A stretch of DNA of 64,000 nucleotides from contig NC_133948.1 of assembly GCF_031877795.1 (NCBI RefSeq), positions 558,001 to 622,000 of the forward strand, written 5' to 3'. The notes under the pieces were generated by a model. The model had not been told where the DNA came from. It did no database searches and was given only the letters and a program-made list of their open reading frames with translations. The position numbers and the translations under genes are program-made. Source of the DNA: Strix aluco. Its lineage: Eukaryota; Chordata; Aves; Strigiformes; Strigidae. Of the stretch, positions 12,835-23,664 are shown piece by piece (position 1 is the stretch's first letter; each line of letters opens with the position of its first letter).

Positions 12835-12835
<1 letters not shown>
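3531..12835. other. Intergenic region, PITPNB to MN1, first half
   Basis: I see no gene here. The sequence alternates between AT-rich stretches and CpG-rich patches at about 4230-4540, 5150-5480, 5640-5870, 7840-8140, 9280-9500, 10020-10480 and 11220-11480. The open frames in the patches are GC-driven, open on both strands and low in information. A T9A22 homopolymer junction lies at 7237-7267. Unspliced or lightly spliced non-coding RNAs cannot be ruled out by eye. Confidence 0.6.
7237..7267. repeat. T9-A22 homopolymer junction
   Basis: Nine T are followed at once by 22 A. This forms a self-complementary AT block and is likely to vary in length and be prone to sequencing error. It could be a worn poly(A) tail of a retroposed sequence, but I recognise nothing upstream of it. 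Confidence 0.8.

Positions 12836-12870
<35 letters not shown>
12836..12870. repeat. (GT)n microsatellite
   Basis: About 17 uninterrupted GT units, followed by ATACACACC, which gives a short CA-type inverted end. Confidence 0.95.
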
Positions 12871-12873
<3 letters not shown>

Positions 12874-14818
12874 CACACCACTCAGTGCAGCTACTCGCCA
12901 TTTTTCTGAGTTGCCTCCATGTGTTTTTAACTAAGTTACATTTATGAATACAGCATCTGTCATTAGTTTTTTGTTGTAACTTTCCCTCTCTGCGTGTGTT
13001 TGTATCAGAAGTCAGAGCATGCAGAAGTCAGGCTGTTCCAATTTTGAGACTGCATCATAAACTTTTAGCACAATAGAAAGAAATATAAATAGTATTCCGT
13101 CAATTAGAGCGTCTTCTTATCTCAGAAGCATTTAAATTGTAACCAGGAAGTACTAGCTCACTGCACATAATATATTTCTAATTGCTAGAAAACATTTTAA
13201 AACCCTTTCAGATGTAGGTTTTAGGAACAAGTGTCTCGTGGGGGCAGACTCCAGCATTTCCAAATAGTCAGGGCTGACAGAATGAAATACGGGCTGTAAT
13301 TCTGCAACTTCTGCTAGATGATGAAAAATAACTGAGCGTTTGTTACACAGTCTTCACATTCAAATAAAGCCTTATCTGTAGCGCCTTTTGCTCTGTTATG
13401 CAGTAGTTGTGTTGGGCAATTAGCTAAAGCAGACATTTATTTTCACTTTCCATTAATTTGTAGATAATGGTGTCTCCTGAAGTTAACATTAGCTTTAGCA
13501 AATGATGACGCATTGTGAAAGTTCAAGCCGTCCTGTTCTTTTTCACAGAGTTCCTACGCCAGCCCCGACGTCCTGGGGGTGTCTTTGCTTGAGGAGAGTC
13601 AAGCGAGCAAGGATCAGACACCTCTGGGTGTTTCCATGGTTTTGGAGTGCCGGTGGCCGCACAACCAACCCCGTCTCAACCGAGTCATCCTTTTCTCAGT
13701 TGACAGAGGATATTTTGGCAGCTTACGGAGCGTTTATGCACACACCAAATGCTTCAGGTGGCGGCCGGGGGGTCCAGCCCCGCTCGGAGCCGGACCAGCT
13801 TCCAAACGGGACCAGGTGGTCCAGTGCCATGTCCCACGGGGGACGCCACCCCGAGCTGGGGATCCCGCGGCCGACAGCCTTCCTGCGCGGACTCTGCGCT
13901 GCCGCCAGAGCCTGGCTCTGTCTGTGCGGCCTCCCAGCAGGTACCGGGGTGTCCACCGAGATGTGACACTCGGTTTCGGACGGCTCACGTGGCGGGGGGG
14001 AGCGGGGAAGAGCCCGTGGATCTGGTGGTGGGGATCAGATGATCTGTGGAGAGGCTGTGGATAATTTTATGGCATCTCTTTGTTTCTTCTGACGTAGGAA
14101 TCTGTTGTGTTCTATATGCTCACATTTTGTAGCAGTAACATTTCTCCCAAGGGTCTTTTTAATTAGGAAGTGTGCTAGAATTACTTGAACGACTTTTTCC
14201 ATTTGCACATTTTCATTTTAACAAAATTTTTTAATGAACAATAAAACGTAGTGGTAGTGATTGCTACTCCTTTTGTTGACCACTGCAAAGATTTCAGTGG
14301 CTGCTATTATCATTTTTATATTAATCTGACAAAGAAATTAAATTTTTTCAAAAGATTCTTCAAAACTGAGGGTTGTTCTGAGATCCTACACAAAGGACTT
14401 GGTCCCAACCAACATGGTGGCCGGAGAAAATAAATGGCTTTCTGCAAAGAGAGCTCAAGCTTAGTGCTGCTGGGCGAGCACAGGCTCCTCTGCCCCTCTG
14501 CCCGTTTCCCACCCCCTGCCCTGGGAGCCGCTCTGCTCCCTGGCCCCAGGCAGGGCTTACGGGTCGCTACCGTAAAACTGAGGGCACTCAGATGCCGTGC
14601 AAATGCACTATTTATGCCTTTGTCATTAATTAATCTTTCTATGAGTTTCCTTTTGGGAATGCTATTTCTCACATCGGCCACAGAGGGGGGAAAAAAAAAA
14701 AAAGAAAAAGAGAGCAAGCACGTGCGCCTGGGACGGTGCTGTGGTTTTATGGCAAAGGCTGAAACTTGGGGCTGTAACTGTGATTTTTTTATTCAGTGCA
14801 TGCAATTCAGTAGAGTCT

Positions 14819-14846
14819 TCTCTATTGAATTATGTCTCAATAGAGA
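14819..14846. repeat. Perfect 10-bp inverted repeat, 8-nt spacer
   Basis: TCTCTATTGA at 14819-14828 and its exact reverse complement TCAATAGAGA at 14837-14846, with 8 nt between. No gene is visible around it. Confidence 0.85.
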
Positions 14847-15503
14847 CATCAGAAAAATATTTTCCTTGTAGTTTTGTAACTCTGTTTATGAAAGACTTTC
14901 TACTTGCTTGAGTTTATATGGAAAATGAATTTTAATCAACAGCAACTAATTGTCAAGACCATAGTGTTGCCCTGCAAGGTTTGACTAAGCCTTATTCCCA
15001 CTTGGCCTGGAAATGAACAATTTTAAAGAAACTTGTAAAGTGAGGAAAGCGTCCCTCATGAGGAAAAGAGGGAGTCTCAGCTCTGAGGAGAGTGGGAAAT
15101 GAAATGGAGATGATCCATGGGACAATGACTGCCGTGCCTGCCACTGGGGATATTTTATCCACTGTTACTCTCGAGAGCCTCCTCTCCTCCTCGTTACCTG
15201 CTGCGGGCAGAATTCAATGCACAAACCAGACCAGGGACAAAGTTCTGGCACTTGCAGTAATTTAAAAGAACAGTATGTCAAAAACAGCTGCTGGAGGCAT
15301 ATTTTCAGTGGCTTCCACCTGAGGCAGTGCCTGCGTGAGGACAAGCTGGACCCTTAATTTGGCTTGTGTGAAATTCTGGTAGTTCAGATACACACAGGAT
15401 CCTGTATCGCTTACGCTTCCTCTGTTTGAATAGTGGTTCTGGTTCTGATGTTCCTCCCCTTTCCTCCATAGAAATGCATCTGAAGTGGCTATTTTAATTT
15501 GTA

Positions 15504-15549
15504 GACACACACACAGACACACAGACACACACACACACACACACACACC
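15504..15549. repeat. (CA)n microsatellite, interrupted
   Basis: A run of CA units interrupted twice by CAGA, in AT-rich intergenic DNA. Confidence 0.92.
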
Positions 15550-16779
15550 CCCGGCAATAGAGACAAGAATGATTTGCTGGTATAAGGGTACGTATTTACA
15601 TTTTGCTTTGCAATGCACTCTGCTGACAGGATCTGGAAGTCTTTCTGCTATTGCCCTATGCCTTATTTTCTGGTACATGTTCTACTTGTTTTGATAGTTG
15701 TTCTTGCACTTACTCAGCTTTGTTGCTCTGTTCCCCCATTTTTCCCAGATATGATGTATTTTTTCAAAACGCGAATCTCGGCGTGCACCTGCGCGGTCCT
15801 AGTGTTACCCCTTAGGCCAGATATCTGCCCTCCATGCTTCAGAGCAGCCGTGGATTTCTTATTGCTATAAGCACAGTAAACTCAGATTTAACTTTAAAAC
15901 TTTATTTCCTCAGGTTGGGGACATGTTTCTTTCTAGTACCCCATCTAATCAGTTTCTTTAATTTTTCTCTCTAAAATTATATGGCTTTCTGGTTTAGAAT
16001 TGCATAGCCAAGACCTGAAAAAGAAATTCAAGGTATTTGTTGAATTTTGACTTTGCAGTGCTTCTCCAATCCCAGTTAAAATCCTGATACACTAATTTAA
16101 CAAATTTCCTAATTTTAAAAGCTTGGTTTTAGCACCCTCTAGAACAATACCTAATGCTGTGGCTTCTTTTGCAGTGGGCTCTCTGTCTCCCTTGTTTCTT
16201 ACGCCACAGAAATGCAGTCCAGGGTAAATTAAGGGAACGTGCCTATAAGGACTTGTGAAAGATCCAGTAGTCACCAGCTAAACCATATCATAAAAAGAAC
16301 TGAGCTACGCCAACAAGTGAAGTCCCTGGAAAAGCCTGGAAGCAGAATGGCTATAATTAAAACCTGAAAGCAGCGGCTTCATAAAGAAGTAAACGAAGAG
16401 GCGGGCTCTTTGTAAATGATGATCTAAAAAGTGTTCTGGGTTGTGAGACCTCATTTCAAATGTATTCATTAAATAATATTTGAATCATTTAACAGTTTGA
16501 ACTCTACAGCACTGCTAATATCTTCAGGGGATTTTTTTTTCAGCAACAAAGAAGTCTTTGTTCCTGCTCTATGCTTGGGCTGTGCCTTGGATATTAGTTG
16601 GAAACCCGATAGCCTGACATCGCTAGAAGTCTGCGAGTACAATGTGAGTCGTCTGCAACTGGGATTAAATCAGGCCTTTTGTAGGAGATGCGAGGGACCA
16701 TGTGATCTTGGAGAAGGATGGTTATGGACGGCAGGAGATTTTTAACCCTTTGTGCCCGTGGCGGGGAGCTGGGGAGGGT

Positions 16780-17100
16780 TTGCTGCTCACAGGGGAGGCG
16801 GCGGCCGGCGCGGCGCAGGGGTGGCCGGGGCTGCTGCGCGTACCCATCGTCGGTGCGCCTGAGTGGTTCCTGTTGAAAAAGCAAATAATGCTTTACATGG
16901 TGTGGCTGAAATCCAGCGCCGCGTGAAGGCCCAGGCAGAGCTGGGAGCCCCGGCCAGGGGCTGCCCGGGCACCTCCCGCAGCACCGGGTCCCCCTGCTCC
17001 GGCCTCCCGGGGCTGGCGGCCGGTCAGCGCTGCCGCCGCACCGAGCGCTCGCGGCCCTTGGGACGGCTCCTCGCCGGTTCCTGCGGGCGGAGGCACTTCT
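16780..17100. promoter_or_regulatory. Small intergenic CpG-rich patch
   Basis: The first 80 bases and the part from about 16915 on are dense in CpG; about 60 AT-richer bases lie between them. The flanks are much poorer in CpG. It sits about 6.5 kb before the MN1 start codon. It could be a remote promoter or enhancer CpG island, or only local GC-biased gene conversion. Confidence 0.35.
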
Positions 17101-20100
17101 TGTCTTGAACAGGACAAATCAGGGCTACAGGCCAAGGTTCACCAATGGCTCAGAAACATGAGTTGTTCTGTAAAATCTTGTGAAGTAGCATGAGAAATAA
17201 TAAATGCAGGAGCATCTTTATTTGCCTGGTGGCTTTGAATTCTGGGCGCCACGTCCTCGACCATTCCTCTCACCCGCAGGACGTGCAGTTTGCTCTTCAG
17301 CCCAGAGCAGGGGGTTGGCACCCTTACGCGGGGGGCAGCAGGAACAAGAGCGTTACCCAAAACCCCGCGGGTTGGCGGTGGGATCGTAGGGGCAGCGTTC
17401 AGCAGGCGTTAGGCACCAGGGAACAGTGGGGGATGCTCAGATGTGCGGGCCCGTGGGAGGTTCTCCAGGAGAGGCCGGTCTGGTCCATGCTGGGTGAGCT
17501 CCTGAGCAGCAGCGACATCTAAACCCGCATCCGACGGCGCAGCCCCGCTCTGCCTGGGCAGACAGACGCTGTCTTGCAAGTGCAGAGGGGAAGGACTTGC
17601 ACATGCAGCGTGTGAAACGTCACGGGATTGCAGGATGTGAGGAGGAAGCAGTGAGGTGAACCCTCTCGTGAAGCTAACACTTAGGGAAAATTAAGTCATC
17701 GGGACTTTACAAAATAGCCTCTGGTTCACAATAGTTCAATTTATAAGATGATGAAAAATGAATTAACGTTAGTGGTTTGCTGGCATCACCCACAGTGAGC
17801 TGGACTTTCCAGATGCTCAAAGATCGGTCCTGCTCCACCAAGCTTACACAAATTCCCACCTGGTCCAAGTTTAAGAAAACAACAGAACAAAGTCAATCAT
17901 ACAAACTCCATCATAAAATACTGAGGAGAGTTAAATACCGATTATCCATATAGAGAGGTACTATTTTTTATTTATGTTTCACTGAGTTATTTTAGGAAAT
18001 ATAAAACTTTTACTGTTCCTGCAGCCAAACTAATTCTTTTGTGCTGTATAGATGACCTAATTTCTTTTTTCTTCCCCCCACCCCCAGTCAAACGTGTAAC
18101 CCTACGGTTTATGTTTTAGAGATGTGAATTTGAAGGGGAAAAAAAAGCCCAAGAGGTATACTGTAGTACAGTTATCCTGGGCAGGAAAATGTGCTTTAGC
18201 ATTTCCTAGCATTTTCACTAACCGTACAATCTCAGTGTTGTATAATTTTAGCACTATCCTGGTTTTTAGTGATCTGAATTGGAAAAATTTAAATGTGTTC
18301 AACGTGTACACCTGAGTGCCCTGTATGCTGTAAAGCTTTTCACCTAACTGACATAAATGGGACCCAATATACTTAATTGGTGCAAAAAAGCTGTTTGCAG
18401 CAGTGGAAGAACATACCGGTATTGTGAAAATATCATGATCCATACTGAGGTACCTGAAAAAACAACCAAACAAAAAAATACAGCTTAAGGTTGCAGAGAT
18501 GCAAAGAAACTAAACCAGCCAACCAACCTTGCAGGAGAAACAAACAGGAAAATCCTTGTGAAGGGCTGAGTTCCGAAATCGCTGCCGATCTCTGCGGGAA
18601 ATGACTGGAACAGTTTTAGTCCCTTAACTCTTATTATTCAGTTATGCATTTTTTAAAATGGGAAGCAGTCAAGTGTCTGAAGGAATTTGGTTCAAACTTT
18701 CCAGAAAACAACATTGTCGGCAAAGCTAAGCATGAAATATTTACATCGGTAAGGCGAACTTTTCAGAAATTCTGAATGCAAATCAGGTTTTACAGATGAA
18801 ACTGTCTTCGGTCTCAGTGTCTCACCTCCAGACACTCAAGCAGGGAAGGACAAGAAGCGGCAGAGGAGGTCGGATCCCCGGGCAGTGCTCCAGGCCGCCG
18901 TGCAGCGCGATCCCCGGTGCCGCCCGGCTTGGGGCCGGCGGTGAGGGGGTCCCCGGCGCCAGCCCCCCGTCTGGCCACAGTGGGCACAGCCCCCGCCTCG
19001 CAGGGCCCTGCCAGAAAAGGGCACTTCCGCACCCAAAACTCCGTACCGTTCTGAGGAACTGGAGCAGGTGCACACAAATAAACATCATCGCTGGAGGAAT
19101 GCCTTCCCCGCGATCCTGCTCCGCGTTCGCTGACCTGTCAGGCTCATCTCATGATTTTACAGATTTGCCTGAGTCGGTCCAGTCACCGTGTTCGCTGCAA
19201 TTTTGAGCGGGAGCGGGTGCAGGAGCTTCCCTGACTGTTCCAGGCAGGAACGTTGAAAACCTTCCCAATAATGTCAACCACCAGACTTAGAGACCTGTCC
19301 TTCAAAATATTCAAATTCCTTTCATTGAATATCCCTGTTAGGAGCGGAAATCACTGCCAAGAAAAACCTATCAGCTTTTTTGCAAAGTAACTGTTGGGAG
19401 CCCGTGCTCCAGAGACAGGACTCATCACTTTGCCTGGTACGCAACGTGTAGCAGCAACCAAATGCTTTTTTGTATTGTTCCAGATGGCTGCACTACCAAA
19501 CACTGTAGAGGTTATTTAGTAGCTACAATTTATACACCTGAAGCCTGACATACTAATGAAATGGCTTCTTTATAGAGCTGGGGGTACAAACACCACAGAA
19601 AAGAGAGATGTGGTTTTGCTCGATGGAAGGGTTTAAAAGGCTTCTTGCTAATGGCTAGCTGGGCTGGAGTTTTTCTAGCATACGGGCTTGTTTTGTACAG
19701 TTTATGTGGTGGTTTTCTTCGTTAGATGCTCAGTGGTAATGAGCCCACACAGTTGATTGCTGCAGGGAGAAAAAAAATCATTCTGAATAGGTTTGCTGAA
19801 TAATTATGAACTGAGCTGAACTCTTACATTTGCTTACTAATTGTATGGTTCGTGATGTTTTATGTATGATGCATTCATTTTGTTAAAAAGGAATTTTTTT
19901 TTTTTGCTGAGCAGCAACTTTTCTCAGTGCAAGTTGAACTGGCACAGTGGAAAGAGCTGAATTCAAGTCTGATGAATTGATGTTGTTTGAATTATTTTTT
20001 TAAAAACATCAGCCCCACCATTTGGTTTTCAGAGCTTGCAATATGAAACCCAAAATTGTGCTATTGTCCTGAGAGTCGAAATAAATGAATCCCCTCAACT

Positions 20101-20391
20101 TTGGATTTGGCAGGAGCAATTACTATTGTTAATTTAGAAAATAATTCCCTTCAGCTACAACTATTTAAATAATGCCTTTCCCTGCTTCCCCCAAGATGAC
20201 CAAAACCCAAAGACTGAAAGTAAAAATATGTTTTATAAAATACATTTTTCACTACTCGGTACAATTCGAGAGAGGCTTCCTCCTACCTGGCTGGGTGACT
20301 GTCACCCTTGCGACCGAGGTGCTCCCGACGGCGCTGGTCGCAGTCCGGGGCACCCTCCCAGCAGCGCTCCCCAGCATCGCCCTGGGAAGCC

Positions 20392-20412
20392 GGGGGGGGT
20401 GGGGGGGGTGGG
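20392..20412 (+). other. G-run cluster (possible G-quadruplex)
   Basis: Two runs of eight G and a third of three G, separated by single T, allow G-quadruplex folding on the plus strand. Confidence 0.5.
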
Positions 20413-22185
20413 CACGGCAGGTTGGCAGCCCCAGGGCCTGTTTAGCCCAGAACACATCCCCGGTTAGAAACCAGGGTTGAGCCACCTTCTGACACCCAAC
20501 AACCAGCGAACGTTTACACTACAAGCCTGGAGAACACGGCAGCTGGGAAGGGACCTTACCCTTTCAGTCAACTCGCTGCTTTTACTGTCAAAATATTTAG
20601 GCTGGTATTATTTCCATATCTGCCATGGCCAGCCACATACCTCTCCCGAGCTGCAGCTGGCTCCGGGCAGCGCTGCCGGCGCGTTACCAGGCTGAAACTT
20701 TCAGTCTTGAGATTTGCTCCGGGAAGGCAGCGATGCCTCGGCCAGGTGCGGGGAGCAGGAAAGCCGCCTGGCGAGGCCGTCCGGGGAAGGGGCGAGCAGG
20801 GTGTGGCGGCGAGGCTCGCGCTGGCCCCGGCAGGGACCCCTGTGGCTCCTGAACAGGGGGCAGAGGAGGATAACGCTTGCCCAGAAGCGCTCGGGGTGGT
20901 CAGCCCAAGGAAGTCTCCATCCCTCTAATCGTATCCCCCTGCACAGCATCGTTCTGCTCTTCCAGAGAGACCGCGCGTGTCCTGCTTGAGGAACAAATGG
21001 ATTCTGAATCTTCTAGGAAATGAAAGGTAAATCTAAATCAGTAAAAAGCTGTCTTTTCTGAAACATTTGGTCTCTTCCGTGGAAGCCAGCGTTACAGGAG
21101 GTGGCTGTGACAGGCCTGACCAGCCAGAGAGCCTCAGACCTTATTGTGCGGTTCTGTACTGGCAGGATGGGCGTTAAGATGCCGATATTGTGTTGGTTTA
21201 TGGTGCTCTCACTTGTTCTGTTGCACTTACCGTTTTCATTGGCACTCTTAAAATGCATCCAGCTTTCTTCCTCTATTAAAAATAATGCAGTTTTTAAATC
21301 AGATGCCATTTTGGCCAGAAAACTACTGGGTAGTAAGTGAAGGCCGGCCCACACCGGCACCCCCAGCCTCCTGCGCTGTGAGCACCCCTCGCCTGACCCC
21401 GGCCGGAGCAGGGGGAGGCACGAGGCGCCGAGGGAACGTTCCGGGCGCATTCCCCGGGGCACGGCGCAGCAAAGGGGCCTCGTGTGTGCCAGGCTCCCGT
21501 TTCTCTGCTGGGCTGGGGTCTGGCTCCCGTGGGAGTCAAGAGGTGGGTTGAGTGTGGAACGAGCGGGTCTAGGGGAGCTGGGACAGGCCGGGGGCAGGCG
21601 AGCCCTCGGGTTCCCCCGCCCCCCCAGGCAGCCTGCAGCACTGGAGTGAGCCCCGACGCCAGAGCGGCCCCGCCCCCGCCCCGAGAACCCAGCACCTGGG
21701 CAACACCTGGGTGGCGTTAATCGCGTTAATCACCTTAGTGACCGTCCTGCCCAGGCGCGTGCAGCCCCGCGGCGGGAGGGGGCCCTGGGGGGGGACTCTC
21801 CCGAGGCCCGGTGGGGCTGACCCGGCACCCCGGGCTCCCCCAGAACCGGGTCGGGTGGTACCCCGGGGTGGGGGGGCTGCCCGCCCGCGGCCCCCGGGCC
21901 GCGGCAGGACGGGCCGGGGAGGGTCACCGCGGTGTGTGGGGGGAGAACCGCGGCGCCGGTGTCCCGGGACGGCACCGGGCAGGCGGTCCCGGTGGCTCAG
22001 CCGAGCCCGCCGCCCCCCCACCCCGGGACCCGGCCCCGTCCTTCCTCGGCGGGGTCCACCCAACCGGGCCGGGCCGCCCGCCATCGGGGCGCCCCGGGGG
22101 GGATGCGGCGCGGGTTGGGGGGTTGCGGCCGCGCTGAGCTGGGCTGAGCCAGGCCGGGCTTAGCCGGGCCGGGGCGGCGGGGCGG

Positions 22186-22200
22186 GCGCCAGGGGGCGCT
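22186..22200 (+). promoter_or_regulatory. Candidate CTCF site
   Basis: GCGCCAGGGGGCGCT contains the CAGGGGGCGC core of the CTCF motif; two of the four flanking positions upstream do not match. It lies about 1.5 kb before the MN1 start codon. It is a motif match only. Confidence 0.35.
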
Positions 22201-22503
22201 GTGTCCGTTCGGAAGAGCCGGCTCCGACGGCGCGCACGCAGGCGCAGAGGGGGGCGGGGGGCGGCCGGGGGTTGGGAGGGGGGAGCCCCGGGGCCTCGGC
22301 GGGGTGCGGGGCCTTGGCCGGTGGGGCCGGGCCGGGGCCGCTCTGCGGGACGCAGGGGCCGGCGGCTCCCCCCCCCTTCCCCTCGCCTCCGTTCCCGTCG
22401 CGAACGAGCGGGACTTTCCCTTTATTCCTTTGTGCCGCTCTGGGGCCGCGCGTACTTCATTTTCTGCCCCGGTGCCAGCCCCGCACCCCGCGCCCCCCCT
22501 TGT

Positions 22504-22790
22504 CACTTTGCTAAGTAATAATTTCCATGTCCAATTCCATTTCTTCTCCAGTTCTGAAATCTCCAAGCCATCAGCAAGGAGGATAGTTCACATGAAAACT
22601 AATTACACAAAATCAATATTTAATCACAGCGCAGCATCCTGATCCTGCAGAAAAAAATCCCTTTAAAACTCTCCTGCCATATACAAATACTTCTCGGCCG
22701 CTTATTTATAGATCTCATTTTTTTTGGTGGGAGCAATTTTCATTTTTATTTTTTTTAAACTATCGACACGCGCAAGCCGTGAGCACCTGA
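22504..22790 (+). promoter_or_regulatory. AT-rich island with TATA-like box, putative MN1 core promoter
   Basis: About 290 AT-rich bases sit inside otherwise extremely GC-rich sequence. They include TTATTTATAG at 22702-22711, a plausible TATA box, followed by T-rich sequence. If this is the core promoter, transcription would start near 22735 and the leader would be about 930 nt, which agrees with my memory that mammalian MN1 has a long leader. An alternative is a downstream start served by the inverted CCAAT box (ATTGG) at 23246-23250. No transcript evidence is available here. Confidence 0.4.
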
Positions 22791-23245
22791 AGCGCCTCAT
22801 CCCGCCGGCCGCTTTCTCTCCCCCCCCCCCCGCCCCGGACCTGACGGACGGTTTTTTTTCCCTCCGGGGCGACCGGGCTCCGACACCCCCGCTCCCGCTA
22901 ACGCCCGGGCGGGGCTGCGCGGCTCCGGCTGACGGCCCGACGGGGCGCGCTGCCCGGGGACCGGCTCGGGGCTCACCGGGCAGCGCCGCCCCTTCTCCCA
23001 GCCCCGCGGCTGTCGGGGGGGGGGGGGGAGGCTTCTCCCCGGCGGCCCCGGACTGCGGGACGGGCCGCCGGTCCCGCCGGTCGGTTCAGCCCCGCTGCCG
23101 TGTGTGTGTGTCCCGTCCCCCCCATCCCCGCCCCGGGTCCCCGCGCAGGCTGGCGGGGCGCGGAGCCATCCGCGGGGCGGGCGGGGCCGGGCGGCGCGGC
23201 GGAGCCACCTTAACGGCGAGCCCCGCCCCGGGCCGCGCCGCGCTC

Positions 23246-23250
23246 ATTGG
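23246..23250 (-). promoter_or_regulatory. Inverted CCAAT box
   Basis: ATTGG in a CTCATTGGCGC context, following CCGCCCCGGG GC-box-like sequence. It would suit a start site at about 23310-23330. If the TATA-like start is used, it simply lies in the leader. Confidence 0.35.
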
Positions 23251-23260
23251 CGCAGCCCCG

Positions 23261-23281
23261 ATGGCTGAAATTCATCGCTGA
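23261..23281 (+). other. MN1 leader uORF 1 (6 codons)
   Basis: ATG GCT GAA ATT CAT CGC TGA. The start has G at +4 but C at -3, so its context is weak. It ends one base before the ATG of uORF 2. It matters only if the transcript starts upstream of 23261. Confidence 0.4.
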
Positions 23282-23282
23282 A

Positions 23283-23651
23283 ATGCAAAACTTGTTGCTG
23301 CTCCGCCAGCGCCGGGTGAGAGCGAGGGAGCGCGCAGGGAGCGCGGCGCAGCCCTCCCAGCGCCCGCACGCAGCGCCGGCCCCGCCGCCCGCCCCGGCCC
23401 CGGCCCCGCCGCCGGAGCCCTGCGAGCCGCGGGCAGCTGCACGGCGGGCCGGCGATGCGGCGCGCAGTTCCCGGGCGCCGGAGCCTATGAGCGGCGGCCC
23501 GCCGCCCCGTCGGCTCTCGGGCAGCAGCGAGCGGCGGAGCCGCCGGGGTGAGCGCGGGCGGGCGGCCGGAGCCAGCGGCGAGCGGCGGGATGTGAGCGGG
23601 CGCGGAGCGGGGCGGCGGAGCGGGCGCGGAGCGGCGGCCATGCCCTTCTGA
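23283..23651 (+). other. MN1 leader uORF 2 (122 codons)
   Basis: It opens with ATGCAAAACTTG and runs through GC-rich sequence rich in Arg, Pro, Ala and Gly codons, ending in TGA 13 nt before the MN1 ATG. It has further in-frame ATGs at 23487 and 23640; the last gives only Met-Pro-Phe, in good context (GCC before the ATG). The peptide has low complexity and resembles no family I know, so a regulatory role is more likely than a stable product. Confidence 0.4.
23455..23490 (+). other. MN1 leader uORF 3 (11 codons)
   Basis: ATGCGGCGCGCAG opens an 11-codon frame ending in TGA at 23488-23490, in a different frame from uORF 2 and inside it. An ATG-TGA start-stop pair also occurs at 23590-23595. Confidence 0.35.
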
Positions 23652-23664
23652 GGAGCCGCGCAGG

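Larger units (their letters stand above)
12871..21339. other. Intergenic region upstream of MN1
   Basis: I recognise no gene. AT-rich stretches (for example 12900-13500, 14060-14440, 17680-18780, 19440-20280) alternate with CpG-rich patches at about 13740-14030, 16780-17100, 18860-19040 and 20320-20460. A CA microsatellite lies at 15504-15549, a strong short hairpin at 14819-14846 and a G-run cluster at 20392-20412. It may contain MN1 enhancers, but nothing in the sequence alone proves that. Confidence 0.55.

Noticed and set aside
21294-22566. Overlapping open frames upstream of MN1 as a separate gene or an MN1 coding exon
   Set aside because: They are composition-driven Gly/Pro/Arg/Ala peptides in the CpG island on both strands; MN1 has a full N-terminus at 23665 with a good start context.
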